Shown here piece after piece: positions 26,533 to 35,491 of a stretch of DNA of 64,000 nucleotides; the stretch's first letter is position 1; the number at the start of each line of letters is the position of its first letter. Source of the stretch: Macrococcoides epidermidis (GTDB lineage Bacteria; Bacillota; Bacilli; Staphylococcales; Staphylococcaceae); the NCBI RefSeq assembly GCF_042659445.1, contig NZ_JBHSSR010000005.1. One strand, 5' to 3'. The position numbers and the translations under genes were made by a program. The notes under the pieces were generated by a model. The model searched no databases, was not told where the DNA came from, and saw nothing but the letters and a program-made list of their open reading frames with translations.

Positions 26533-27731
26533 GCCGCGATCTCCTTAAATTCTGTATAGAGTGAGAATATAGATGGGTAGATGGATACTGATTCCGGATG
26601 TTGAATCAGCGATTTCGCAAACTTAATGAGTTGCACTTCTATCTGAACACATTGTTGCTCAGGTAAAGTCGTTAAATCATTTACTTTAGCAAGTCCGACG
26701 ATACGACGAATAATTTCAAGTCCACATACAACATACGCATCTTCAAGCACTGAACGGATATAGCTTGCATAAACTGAAGCTTGTTTCAATGCGACATCTT
26801 TCGTCTTTTCCTGTAAGATCGCTAAACTTTTCTGTTTGAATACTTCTAATACTTCTGTGATACTTTCGGCAATAAACTTAGCTTGTTCATCTCGGCCATG
26901 CGCCTGCGCATTACTATATGCAAAGAAGAGGTGAGCGAGCACATTTCCGACATCATATCCTGCTGGCCCATAGAAACCGAATTCAGGATCAATGACTTTT
27001 GTTTCTGTTTCATTCACAAATACTGAACCTGAATGTAAATCTCCATGGATTAAACTTTGACTTTTATTTAAGAATTTAAGTTTCGCTTCTGCAACTGCAA
27101 GCTTTAATGTGTCATCGTTGTAAAGTAACTGTTCGACGTATGGAAGCAAAGCGCTACTCACTTCATTGCGTGAGAAATTATTGTAAAATGGCTCGGTGAA
27201 CACGAGGTCTTCAGATATCTCGCATAATTCGGGATTTATCGTATCTTTTTGTAAAGCCTTCTTCTCTTTCGCATCAAGTACAAAGTCAGAAGTGTTAATC
27301 AGTGTCTCTGCCAAATAGGTCCCTAAATCAACACCGATATTTGGATATATATTGCCATCGATTAAACCTTGGCGTAATACTGTGTATTCTTTTAAGTCTT
27401 CCATGATGACGCATTTCATCACATCATCAATCGCATAAATATGCGGTACAAGTTGTGGTACGATTTCGCCATGTACTTTGAGTAACTTCCCTTCACGAAT
27501 TGTACGGTCCGTTGATAATTTAAATTCATCTGAAATACGCGCTACGACGCCTGAATGTTTGACGATAATGGATTTGATGCCGTTAGATACACGAAAGACA
27601 TAATTTAAATTACCATCTCCGATTTCGTTTACTGCTAAGTTGTCAGCGGGATTAAATAAATTTGTAGTTTCAAGTATGTATGCTGCAATATCAACTTCCT
27701 GCATTAAGAAATATGAACTAAACTTAGACAA
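26529..27731 (-). CDS. mtnK: 5-methylthioribose kinase
   Basis: Phosphorylates methylthioribose at C1, the entry step of salvage. The aminoglycoside-phosphotransferase-like fold shows NEIGDGNLNYVFRV, the catalytic loop LIHGDLHSGSVFV and the metal motif DPEFGFYGPAGYDVGN. I place the start at the TTG at 27731, because GAGGTG lies 6 bases before it and the resulting 400 residues match Bacillus MtnK; an upstream ATG at 27785 would lie inside the riboswitch terminator. First gene of the SAM-controlled operon. Confidence 0.94.
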   Translation of the reverse strand: MSKFSSYFLMQEVDIAAYILETTNLFNPADNLAVNEIGDGNLNYVFRVSNGIKSIIVKHSGVVARISDEFKLSTDRTIREGKLLKVHGEIVPQLVPHIYAIDDVMKCVIMEDLKEYTVLRQGLIDGNIYPNIGVDLGTYLAETLINTSDFVLDAKEKKALQKDTINPELCEISEDLVFTEPFYNNFSRNEVSSALLPYVEQLLYNDDTLKLAVAEAKLKFLNKSQSLIHGDLHSGSVFVNETETKVIDPEFGFYGPAGYDVGNVLAHLFFAYSNAQAHGRDEQAKFIAESITEVLEVFKQKSLAILQEKTKDVALKQASVYASYIRSVLEDAYVVCGLEIIRRIVGLAKVNDLTTLPEQQCVQIEVQLIKFAKSLIQHPESVSIYPSIFSLYTEFKEIAA

Positions 27732-27760
27732 TGCTTTCACCTCAGAATTAATTTTTTCAC

Positions 27761-27796
27761 AAAAAAAACGTTTCCCCGTATGCACGGGAAAACGTT
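27761..27796 (-). terminator. riboswitch-controlled intrinsic terminator
   Basis: On the minus strand a stem formed by AACGTTTTCCCGT and ACGGGGAAACGTT with a GCAT loop is followed by T8, 30 bases before the mtnK start. It should form when SAM is bound and block transcription of the operon. Confidence 0.92.
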
Positions 27797-27810
27797 AGCC
27801 ATCAGTATCT

Positions 27811-27913
27811 CTACTTATCTTTCAGCACAATTGTACTGTAGGAATTGGCACCTTTTCCGTGTGGACAGGTTGCTGGACGTCATAGGGCCTAATCCCTCAG
27901 TCACTCTTGATAA
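27811..27913 (-). promoter_or_regulatory. SAM-I (S-box) riboswitch controlling the mtn operon
   Basis: On the minus strand the leader reads TTATCAAGAGTGACTGAGGG, then GGCCCTATGACGTCCAGCAACC, then AGGTGCCAATTCCTAC and closes with GAAAGATAAG. These are the conserved S-box blocks in order, with the P1 pairing TTATC/GATAA. SAM binding favours the terminator just downstream, so the operon is on when SAM is low. Confidence 0.97.
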
Positions 27914-28080
27914 ATAATTATTTAGTTTTTTGTTAAGTTGAATATTAAATTAATTAAAAATATAAGTCAATAACTTTCTGAAAATTTTTTGTATTACAAA
28001 ATTTTTAAAAGCCGTTAATCATTCTATTTTAAAGGCTTTATGATAAAATTTAAGTAATGAAAAAATAAAGGAGAACCACT

Positions 28081-29376
28081 ATGGGCTACCAATTCCAAAA
28101 GATGCAGGAAGAGAAGGTATTCAAAGATCCAGTGCATCGCTATGTGCATGTACGAGATCAGTTAATTTGGGATTTAATCAAGACAAAAGAATTTCAGCGA
28201 TTACGCCGAATAAAACAACTTGGTACGTTATATTTATCTTTTCATACTGCTGAACATTCACGTTTCAATCATTCGTTAGGCGTTTATGAAATCGTACGTC
28301 GTATGATAGACGAAATATTTGCTGGACGTGAACATTGGCATAATGAAGATCGTCCACTCGCATTATGTGCAGCACTGTTACATGACTTAGGCCATGGTCC
28401 GTTCTCTCATTGTTTCGAGAAGATTTTTAATACGGATCACGAGCTTTACACACAGCAGATCATATTAGGAGATACGGAAGTGAATCATGTGTTGTCACGC
28501 GTTTCACCCGAATTTCCGAAAGAAGTAGCTGCTGTAATCAACAAGACACATCATAATAAGCTGGTCATTTCAATGATTAGTTCGCAGATTGATGCTGACC
28601 GTATGGACTACCTGCAACGCGATGCTTTCTATACAGGTGTGAGTTATGGTAGCTTTGATATGGAACGTATATTAAGGCTTATGCGTCCGACAAAGGATGA
28701 AGTTGTGATTAAAGAAAGTGGTATGCATGCGGTAGAAGATTATTTAATGAGCCGTTATCAGATGTACTGGCAAGTATATTTTCATCCAGTCAGTCGTGGT
28801 GGTGAAGTATTATTAAATCGTGTCCTGAAACGTGCCAAAGTGTTGTATGAGACAGGTTATGCGTTTAAAGAACCACCTAAATATTTAGTGCCGTTCTTTA
28901 AATCAAATCAAGTGTCCGTTGATGCATATTTAAGACTTGATGAAATGGTTCTAAATTATTATCTGCAGGAATGGATTGAGGAAGAAGACGCCATTTTAAG
29001 TGATTTATCGCGCAGATTTGTTAACCGTGATTTATTTAAACATCTACCGTTTGACGGTAATCGATTTACGATAGATGAACTCACTGAATTGTTTACGAAA
29101 GCGGGCATAGATCCGGATTATTATTTTGTTGTGGACTCGTTTAGTGACTTGCCATATGACTACAATAGACCTGGTATTAACTCGCGTAAACCAATTCACT
29201 TAATAACTTCTACTGGCAAGATTAAGGAAATTAGTACACAATCAGTTATAATCAATAGTATTACAGGTATTCAGCGAAAAGATTATAAAATTTACTATCC
29301 TAAAGAGACAATTTTAAATATCGAAGACCTTGAAATTCGAGGTGCAATTATTAACGTATTAAATGAATTAGAATAG
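28081..29376 (+). CDS. ywfO: HD-domain phosphohydrolase (YwfO family)
   Basis: A 431-residue HD-superfamily protein with the dGTPase-like order of metal ligands: H in HSRFNHSLGVYEIV, the HD pair in ALLHDLGHGPFSH, and a later Asp in SQIDADRMDYLQRD. The family includes dNTP triphosphohydrolases and related nucleotide hydrolases; the substrate of YwfO-type proteins was not read here. AAGGAGA precedes the ATG. It is followed after 9 bases by ywhD, so the two share a transcript. Confidence 0.92.
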   Translation: MGYQFQKMQEEKVFKDPVHRYVHVRDQLIWDLIKTKEFQRLRRIKQLGTLYLSFHTAEHSRFNHSLGVYEIVRRMIDEIFAGREHWHNEDRPLALCAALLHDLGHGPFSHCFEKIFNTDHELYTQQIILGDTEVNHVLSRVSPEFPKEVAAVINKTHHNKLVISMISSQIDADRMDYLQRDAFYTGVSYGSFDMERILRLMRPTKDEVVIKESGMHAVEDYLMSRYQMYWQVYFHPVSRGGEVLLNRVLKRAKVLYETGYAFKEPPKYLVPFFKSNQVSVDAYLRLDEMVLNYYLQEWIEEEDAILSDLSRRFVNRDLFKHLPFDGNRFTIDELTELFTKAGIDPDYYFVVDSFSDLPYDYNRPGINSRKPIHLITSTGKIKEISTQSVIINSITGIQRKDYKIYYPKETILNIEDLEIRGAIINVLNELE

Positions 29377-29385
29377 GGTGATAAT

Positions 29386-29883
29386 ATGGCAGAATTTCAG
29401 TTTAATATTATAAAAAATGATCCACTTGACGGACATAAAGGTACAAATATCGGCTCGATTAGCTTAGATAATGTGGCACCAGTATTTATTGATGTTGCAG
29501 AGAAAAAGGCGTTTATCGATATCGGTGCGATGCATGCGCGTAGTGAAGTTGAAAAGCGTGTGAAATGGGTGACGGATAAATCTGAAACAGAAGGTCCTGA
29601 CCAGAAAGAATACTGGCTTGTATGGGTAACAACAGAACGTGCAGAAGTCGGTCCGTATTATGCGGGTGTTACTGCTTGTTATATGGCAGTAAATAAGGAA
29701 CGTAAACGTGGCTATAAAGTGATGGCTGAACATGTTAATATGATGGATAAATCGATGAAGCACAAGTTCATTTTAGATCAGATTGGTGATGACAATAAAG
29801 CGGTCTTAAAAGACTTCTTAATGCACCATAACCCTGAAATGTGGAACAATTCTGGAGAAGAACTAAAATCAATGTTAGGTTAA
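29386..29883 (+). CDS. ywhD: YwhD family protein
   Basis: A 165-residue cytoplasmic protein of the YwhD family: NIIKNDPLDGHKGTNIGSISLDN at the N terminus, then GAMHARSEVEKRVKW and YWLVWVTTERAEVGPYYAG. Function unknown. The neighbours ywfO, ywiB and argS repeat a common Bacillaceae/Staphylococcaceae order. Confidence 0.9.
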   Translation: MAEFQFNIIKNDPLDGHKGTNIGSISLDNVAPVFIDVAEKKAFIDIGAMHARSEVEKRVKWVTDKSETEGPDQKEYWLVWVTTERAEVGPYYAGVTACYMAVNKERKRGYKVMAEHVNMMDKSMKHKFILDQIGDDNKAVLKDFLMHHNPEMWNNSGEELKSMLG

Positions 29884-29901
29884 ACGAGCTAACGACAGTC
29901 C

Positions 29902-29936
29902 ATCTTTTCCGAATACGGCGAGTATCCGGAAAAGAT
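29902..29936 (+). terminator. hairpin after ywhD
   Basis: Stem ATCTTTTCCG/CGGAAAAGAT with an inner ATAC/GTAT pairing. There is no clear T-run after it, so termination is weaker than at the next hairpin. Confidence 0.45.
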
Positions 29937-30058
29937 AAGCACCCTCATATTATCAATTTTGTGACAAAAATGTGACTTTAATAATCGTGTAGATTTTCGG
30001 TTGTAATTTTTGCTTAACATTAGTAAGATATGAGTAGCTATAAAAATAGCTAGGACAC

Positions 30059-30097
30059 TAAAGAAAGCAGGTATTTTTATACCTGCTTTCTTTAATT
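30059..30097 (+). terminator. strong terminator upstream of ywiB
   Basis: Stem TAAAGAAAGCAGGTAT/ATACCTGCTTTCTTTA with a short T loop, then a T-rich tail. It lies 160 bases past ywhD and 40 before ywiB. A smaller hairpin TAGCTAT/ATAGCTA precedes it at 30034-30051, so it may end a separate short RNA. Confidence 0.8.
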
Positions 30098-30136
30098 TTA
30101 TGCAAATTTTGTTATAATCATTAGTGGGTGATCAAC

Positions 30137-30544
30137 TTGGATATAGAGATTCACATAAAGCAACAAATCACAAATAGTGAAGGCACGGAGACCTTCGAAT
30201 TTAATACTACAGGCACACGCATAAAAAAGGCACATACATATATTATGTATAAGGAAACAATCGATGATATTCTGACCGATGTACGTGTTAAGATTGAGGA
30301 TGAACGGGTGCGCATTAATCGAAAAGGTCAACTAACGTTAGATTTTCTGTTTGTCCCATACGAGACAACACAAAATATGTATCACCTGGCTAATCAAAAA
30401 ACTGTTATGGAAGTTACAACCAATCAAATGCTCATTGAGTCTGATGAACATTCCGGTAGAGTTTACATTCAATATACCATTGTAAATAACCAAACTGTCT
30501 TAGGCAGTTATACATACGATATAGAATATAAGGAGCGAGTATAA
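30137..30544 (+). CDS. ywiB: DUF1934 family protein (YwiB-like)
   Basis: A 135-residue small beta-barrel protein of the DUF1934/YwiB family (lipocalin-like fold). Recognisable text: TGTRIKKAHTYIMYKETIDD and SGRVYIQYTI. The TTG at 30137 is the likely start because GGGTGATC sits just before it; the in-frame GTG at 30128 is inside that ribosome site. The last base is shared with the argS start, an arrangement known from other Gram-positives. Function unknown. Confidence 0.85.
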   Translation: MDIEIHIKQQITNSEGTETFEFNTTGTRIKKAHTYIMYKETIDDILTDVRVKIEDERVRINRKGQLTLDFLFVPYETTQNMYHLANQKTVMEVTTNQMLIESDEHSGRVYIQYTIVNNQTVLGSYTYDIEYKERV

Positions 30545-32202
30545 TGAACATCGTACAACAGCAAAAAGAAACATTAATCGAAGAAATTAAACAGGCGATA
30601 TTAAAAGCAGAGCTTGTAACAGAAGTACCGGAAATTAAAATTGAAATCCCGAAAGATACTAAAAATGGTGACTATGCAACAAATATCGCCATGGTGTTAA
30701 CGAAACTCGCTCAAAAAAATCCACGTGAAATTGCACAGGCAATCGTAAATCATTTAGATGTTAAGAAAGCGGATGTCACTAAAATTGATATCGCAGGTCC
30801 TGGATTTATCAACTTCTATATGGATAACGCATACCTCACTGGTATTATTACTGAAGCATTAACTAAAAAAGATAACTTCGGTAAAGCGGAGCAACCTAAA
30901 AATGAAAAAATCTTAGTTGAGTATGTTTCAGCGAATCCAACTGGCAGCTTGCACATTGGACATGCAAGAAATGCGGCAGTGGGTGACACTTTATGTAACG
31001 TATTATCTGCAGCAGGATATGACGTATTACGCGAATACTATATCAATGATGCAGGTAAACAGATTGAAAACTTAGCATATTCTATTGAAGCGCGCTATTT
31101 TCAGGCGTTAGGTCAGGAAATGGAACTGCCTGAAGATGGTTATCATGGTAAAGATATTATTGAAATCGGTAAAAAGTTAGCTGCAGAGCATCCGGAATAC
31201 AAAGATGTTGACAAGGATGAGCGTATTAAAGCTTTCCGTAAGCTAGGATTAGATTATGAAATGGATAAACTTAAAAAAGATTTAACTGAATTTAATGTTC
31301 ATTTTGATAATTGGTTCAGTGAAACTTCACTTTATGAAAATAAAGAAATCGATAAAGCATTAGATAAGATGCGCGAAAATGGTTATTTATTTGAAGAAGA
31401 CGGTGCAACTTGGTTGCGTACAACTGAGTTTGGCGATGATAAAGACCGCGTATTGATTAAAAAAGATGGCAGCTATACGTACTTCCTTCCGGATATTGCG
31501 TATCACTACGATAAGATTGAACGTGGCTATGATACGTTAATTAACTTATTCGGTGCAGACCATCATGGTTATATTAACCGTTTAAAAGCATCGCTTGAAA
31601 CTTTCGGTACAGATTCTAAACGTTTAGAAATACAAGTGATGCAGATGGTACGTTTATTGCAGGATGGCCAGGAAGTTAAGATGAGTAAACGTACAGGTAA
31701 CGCCATTACGTTACGAGACATCATGGATGAAGTAGGTATTGACGCAGCACGTTATTTCTTAACGATGAGAAGCCCTGACTCACACTTTGATTTCGATATG
31801 GAACTTGCAAAGAGCGAATCAAGTGACAACCCTGTTTACTACGCGCAATATGCACATGCGAGAATTTGTTCGATCTTACGTCAGGCAGCTGAAAATGGTA
31901 TCACACCTTCTACTGACGCAGACTTTAGTTTAATAACAAATGACAAAGCATTTGAATTGTTGAAACGTATCGCTGATTTTGAAACGGTAATCAATCAGGC
32001 AGCAGAAGCACGTGCACCACACCGTATTACAAATTATATTCAGGATTTAGCAGCACATTTCCATAAATTCTATAATGCTGAGAAAGTATTAACTGACGAC
32101 TTAGAAAAATCTAAAGCACATGTTGCGTTAATTGAAGCAGCAAGAATTACATTACACAATGCTTTAACATTGATTGGCGTTTCAAGCCCTGAAAAGATGT
32201 AG
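30544..32202 (+). CDS. argS: arginyl-tRNA synthetase
   Basis: A class Ia aminoacyl-tRNA synthetase of 552 residues. The HIGH motif appears as SLHIGHARNAA, and the KMSKS motif as VKMSKRTGNA. The N-terminal Add-1 domain and the C-terminal DALR anticodon domain (AARITLHNALTLIGV) are complete. AAGGAG precedes the ATG, which overlaps the ywiB stop. It has no T-box, since it is preceded directly by a coding region. Confidence 0.98.
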   Translation: MNIVQQQKETLIEEIKQAILKAELVTEVPEIKIEIPKDTKNGDYATNIAMVLTKLAQKNPREIAQAIVNHLDVKKADVTKIDIAGPGFINFYMDNAYLTGIITEALTKKDNFGKAEQPKNEKILVEYVSANPTGSLHIGHARNAAVGDTLCNVLSAAGYDVLREYYINDAGKQIENLAYSIEARYFQALGQEMELPEDGYHGKDIIEIGKKLAAEHPEYKDVDKDERIKAFRKLGLDYEMDKLKKDLTEFNVHFDNWFSETSLYENKEIDKALDKMRENGYLFEEDGATWLRTTEFGDDKDRVLIKKDGSYTYFLPDIAYHYDKIERGYDTLINLFGADHHGYINRLKASLETFGTDSKRLEIQVMQMVRLLQDGQEVKMSKRTGNAITLRDIMDEVGIDAARYFLTMRSPDSHFDFDMELAKSESSDNPVYYAQYAHARICSILRQAAENGITPSTDADFSLITNDKAFELLKRIADFETVINQAAEARAPHRITNYIQDLAAHFHKFYNAEKVLTDDLEKSKAHVALIEAARITLHNALTLIGVSSPEKM

Positions 32203-32210
32203 TAACTAGA

Positions 32211-32320
32211 GGCTGGAACTGAAGTGTTTTGCCACAAGCAAAAACCGAAGAAAACGAATAAATCGCTCTTTGATTTATAGTTTTCTTCGGTTTTTGTAGT
32301 ACGGGCAACGTCTGTTCCGC
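32211..32320 (+). terminator. terminator hairpin after argS within a GAGGCTGG element
   Basis: The inner stem AAAAACCGAAGAAAAC/GTTTTCTTCGGTTTTT (about 32240-32296) is a strong hairpin and is flanked by GAGGCTGGAAC at 32211 and GTCTGTTCC near 32310, a loose outer pairing. The outer arm matches the pta-lipL terminator arm at 15711. Confidence 0.7.
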
Positions 32321-32435
32321 CGTTTAAGCTGTTAAACAGAAGAGGACTAAGACTTATGACTAACGCTTTTTGTATTTTGTAAGAAAGATATTGCATATGG
32401 TATAATTATACAAAAATTGAATGAATGGAGGATTT

Positions 32436-33299
32436 ATGAAGAAAACGTTATTTATACTCTTGATGACAGTACTTTTCATTGTTTCAGGCTGTAATACGAC
32501 AGACAAGTTGCAGCAGTCTGACGCTAAGGAACGTATTATTTCGTTAATACCAAGCAATACAGAAATTCTTTATGATTTAGGCGTCTATAAAGAGATTATC
32601 GGTGTTTCGACAGTAGATGATTATCCTAAACAGGTTAAAGATAAGGAAAAGTTTGATGGAATGAAACTTGATTATGAAGCGATATTAAAAGCGAAACCAA
32701 CGATTGTGTTTGCGCATCAATCTATGGAAAAAGCGCAAGAGAAAACGTTACAAAAGTTGAAATCAAAAGGTATTAAAGTCGTCGTCGTTCAGGATGCTCA
32801 TTCATTTGATTCGCTATATAAAAGCATAGAACAAATTGCTATTGTCACACATAAAGAAGCTGAAGGCAAAGCGTTGATAAAAGATATTAAACGTCAAATT
32901 CAAGAAACTGCGATTAAATACAAAAAGGATGTCCAGGGTAAAAAAGTATTTCTGGAAATTTCATCACACCCCGACATTTATACGGGTGGCAATCATACAT
33001 TAATGAATGATTTATTGAAACAACTCGGTGCAGTCAATATATTTAGTGGCATAGAAGGGTACCAGGCGGTGAGTTCGGAAGCAATCGTTAAGAAAAATCC
33101 GGATATCATTATTTCTACGAGTGGTCTGTCAAATGCAGCATTAATCAAAGAAGTAAAATCAAGAAACGGATTTAAGCATGTTGAAGCGGTAAAACAAAAT
33201 CAAATCTATGCCGTTGATCCGGATATTGTATCACGTCCAGGACCAAGAATCGCACAAGGTATGGAAATTATTGCCAAAGCTATCGCACATGAAAAATAA
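32436..33299 (+). CDS. helical-backbone metal/cobalamin-binding lipoprotein (BtuF/FecB-like)
   Basis: A lipoprotein of about 287 residues with a signal ending in the lipobox IVSGC. The helical-backbone receptor fold is shown by ERIISLIPSNTEILYDLGV, AILKAKPTIVFAHQS, and PGPRIAQGMEIIAKAI at the end. GGAGG precedes the ATG at 32436. Its stop overlaps the permease gene. The ligand may be cobalamin, haem or a ferric siderophore; the lack of a Fur box nearby leaves it open. The same pair after argS is, as I recall, present in staphylococci. Confidence 0.85.
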   Translation: MKKTLFILLMTVLFIVSGCNTTDKLQQSDAKERIISLIPSNTEILYDLGVYKEIIGVSTVDDYPKQVKDKEKFDGMKLDYEAILKAKPTIVFAHQSMEKAQEKTLQKLKSKGIKVVVVQDAHSFDSLYKSIEQIAIVTHKEAEGKALIKDIKRQIQETAIKYKKDVQGKKVFLEISSHPDIYTGGNHTLMNDLLKQLGAVNIFSGIEGYQAVSSEAIVKKNPDIIISTSGLSNAALIKEVKSRNGFKHVEAVKQNQIYAVDPDIVSRPGPRIAQGMEIIAKAIAHEK

Positions 33300-34239
33300 T
33301 ATTATCGTATTGTCGCTTATCATTATTGTGACATGCTTATCGTTATTTTATGACAACTTTGGATGGCTGGACGTAACGGATCCAATGGGTAGGACAATTT
33401 TACTTGAAATTAGACTGCCAAGAATTATAACGGGTATGCTCGTCGGAATCATTCTTTCCATTACAGGATATGTGTTTCAGACCGTATTAAATAATTATCT
33501 TGCAGATAGTTTTTCGTTAGGACTTGCCAGTGGTGCAAGTTTTGGGAGTGCACTTTCCATCGTATTAGGATTTAGCATTACGATGACAGCAATATTTAGT
33601 ATTTTATTCAGTATGATAACGTTACTGATAGTGATCCTTGCCAGCTTAAATCATAAATTTAATTCACAGACAACATGGATGATACTGATCGGCATGTTTA
33701 TTAACTTCTTCTTTTCCAGCCTCGTTTATGTGTTAATGCTGATGTTTCCGGAGAAATCATCCAACATCATGAATTATTTGTTTGGCTCGATAAACTCGGT
33801 AAGTTTTAAAGATGTTATCGTTTTATTACCGTTAACTATTGTGGGTATGATGATTATTTATTTTTTACAGCAACAAATTGAAATACTTGGATTAGGACAA
33901 GACCGAGCAATTGCACTTGGTTTACGAACGCATACAATCATCTATATGCTGCTCATTACAACGAGTATTATGTGTGCTGTGCTCATTAGTATGACAGGTA
34001 TTATTGGATTTGTCGGTATGATTATTCCGCCGTTTGTAAAACTGAATTTTAAAGGAAACCATCTTGCAAAATTGAACCTGACATTACTTTTAGCAGTATT
34101 ACTCGTCTTAACGGGAGATTTTCTGGGCAGAGCAATGCTTTATCCGGTACAGATTCCTGTATCAATCATGATGTGTTTAATGGGTATGCCGCTATTACTA
34201 TGGATTATTTTGAAACAAAACAGAAATACTATAAACTAA
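33289..34239 (+). CDS. FecCD/BtuC-type ABC permease
   Basis: A 316-residue permease with about 8-10 helices. Conserved text: LEIRLPRIITGMLVGIILSITG near the N terminus and GIIGFVGMIIPPFVKL in the ATPase-coupling loop. The ATG at 33289 overlaps the lipoprotein gene by 11 bases. No ATPase gene follows, so it must borrow one encoded elsewhere, as staphylococcal Fhu-type systems do with FhuC. Its 3' end overlaps the converging Nudix gene by 11 bases. Confidence 0.85.
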   Translation: MKNNIIVLSLIIIVTCLSLFYDNFGWLDVTDPMGRTILLEIRLPRIITGMLVGIILSITGYVFQTVLNNYLADSFSLGLASGASFGSALSIVLGFSITMTAIFSILFSMITLLIVILASLNHKFNSQTTWMILIGMFINFFFSSLVYVLMLMFPEKSSNIMNYLFGSINSVSFKDVIVLLPLTIVGMMIIYFLQQQIEILGLGQDRAIALGLRTHTIIYMLLITTSIMCAVLISMTGIIGFVGMIIPPFVKLNFKGNHLAKLNLTLLLAVLLVLTGDFLGRAMLYPVQIPVSIMMCLMGMPLLLWIILKQNRNTIN

Positions 34240-34744
34240 AGTATTGCATTAAACTCGCTAAAGTAAGCGCATTGGTGATTTCGCCATGCGCTATTTTTGT
34301 TTTTAAGTCTTTAATTGGAACGAGGACGACTTCGATATCTTCAAATATTTCTCGGGAAATAGTCCCGCTTTGCTTGCTGTCGGTCACTAAAATGGTTGTT
34401 AATTGATTTGTAAATAAAGCTGGATTCGGATGCATAACGCCAATCACTTGTGCCTCGCCGATATATCCTGTTTCCTCACTGAGTTCTCTTTGACCAGCAT
34501 TTAATGGGGATTCATCGGGTTCAACGATACCGCCGGGTAATTCAAGTATATAATCTTCTATGCCGATACGAAACTGCTTGATCATGACGATACAATCATT
34601 ATGTATTGCGATAATATTGACCCAATGCGGGGCCTCAATCTGATAAAATTCAGCACTTTGTGCCTGATAAGAAAATTCTGTCGTATTGACTTGAAATACA
34701 AGATAATCCGTTTTGTCGATGATACGTCTTTTTTTCCAGTTCAT
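34229..34744 (-). CDS. Nudix hydrolase, ADP-ribose pyrophosphatase-like
   Basis: A 171-residue Nudix protein. The 23-residue Nudix box is intact: GGIVEPDE, then RELSEETGY with the glutamates that bind Mg2+. The preceding text DCIVMIKQFRIGIEDYILELP matches ADP-sugar pyrophosphatases (NudF type). It converges on the permease gene with an 11-base overlap of coding ends, so no terminator separates them. Confidence 0.88.
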   Translation of the reverse strand: MNWKKRRIIDKTDYLVFQVNTTEFSYQAQSAEFYQIEAPHWVNIIAIHNDCIVMIKQFRIGIEDYILELPGGIVEPDESPLNAGQRELSEETGYIGEAQVIGVMHPNPALFTNQLTTILVTDSKQSGTISREIFEDIEVVLVPIKDLKTKIAHGEITNALTLASLMQYFSL

Positions 34745-34816
34745 AAGTCACCTCGTCATTTTAATCGATTTCATTTTAACAGATAGGCTATACTATTGTT
34801 AACTGGAGGGATTTAG

Positions 34817-35491
34817 ATGGAAAGAGCAATCATATTTGATTTGGATGGTACATTACTTGATCGAGAACGTTCGTTACGATTATTTTTAGAAGATCAGTTT
34901 GAAAGATATAGAGAATATTTTACGCATGTACAAAAAAATGACTATATCAATTATTTTATAGCATACGATGAACACGGTTATGTGAAAAAAGATCGTGTAT
35001 ATAAAGCATTGCTTAATCAACTTGATATTCATTACATCGAAAAGAAGGATTTACTGCTGGACTATGATTTAAATTATCCGAAGTTTGCGACAGGTTATCC
35101 TGATTTAAAAGATATTATTTCAAGAATTCAAAATAGAGGATTAAAAATAGGTATTATTACAAATGGTAAGGTGTCACATCAAAGTTATATTATCGATGTT
35201 TTGGGTATAGAGAAATATGTTTTAGAAACGTTAATTTCAGAGGCGGTAGGTTACAGAAAACCTGAACCGGAAATATTTATGATGATGTGTGATAAGCTCG
35301 GCGTTAAACCGGAGGAATGTATTTTTGTTGGTGACCATCCGGTCAATGATATCGAAGCAGCCCACCGTTTAGGAATGAAGACAGTATTTAAAGATAATCA
35401 TTATTTTAAAGCCCCTGGTGAAACAATGATGGACTATCGAATTGAAGACTTATCAGAGTTATTTAATATTATAGGTGAGGAGACGATATAG
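34817..35491 (+). CDS. HAD-superfamily hydrolase (phosphoglycolate-phosphatase-like)
   Basis: A 224-residue HAD subfamily IA enzyme. Motif I is FDLDGTLLDRE, motif II IITNGK, Lys motif III GYRKPEPEIF and motif IV FVGDHPVNDIEAA. A helical cap domain lies between motif I and II. The substrate is unknown. It starts a run of plus-strand genes and ends one base before the bactofilin-like gene. Confidence 0.9.
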   Translation: MERAIIFDLDGTLLDRERSLRLFLEDQFERYREYFTHVQKNDYINYFIAYDEHGYVKKDRVYKALLNQLDIHYIEKKDLLLDYDLNYPKFATGYPDLKDIISRIQNRGLKIGIITNGKVSHQSYIIDVLGIEKYVLETLISEAVGYRKPEPEIFMMMCDKLGVKPEECIFVGDHPVNDIEAAHRLGMKTVFKDNHYFKAPGETMMDYRIEDLSELFNIIGEETI

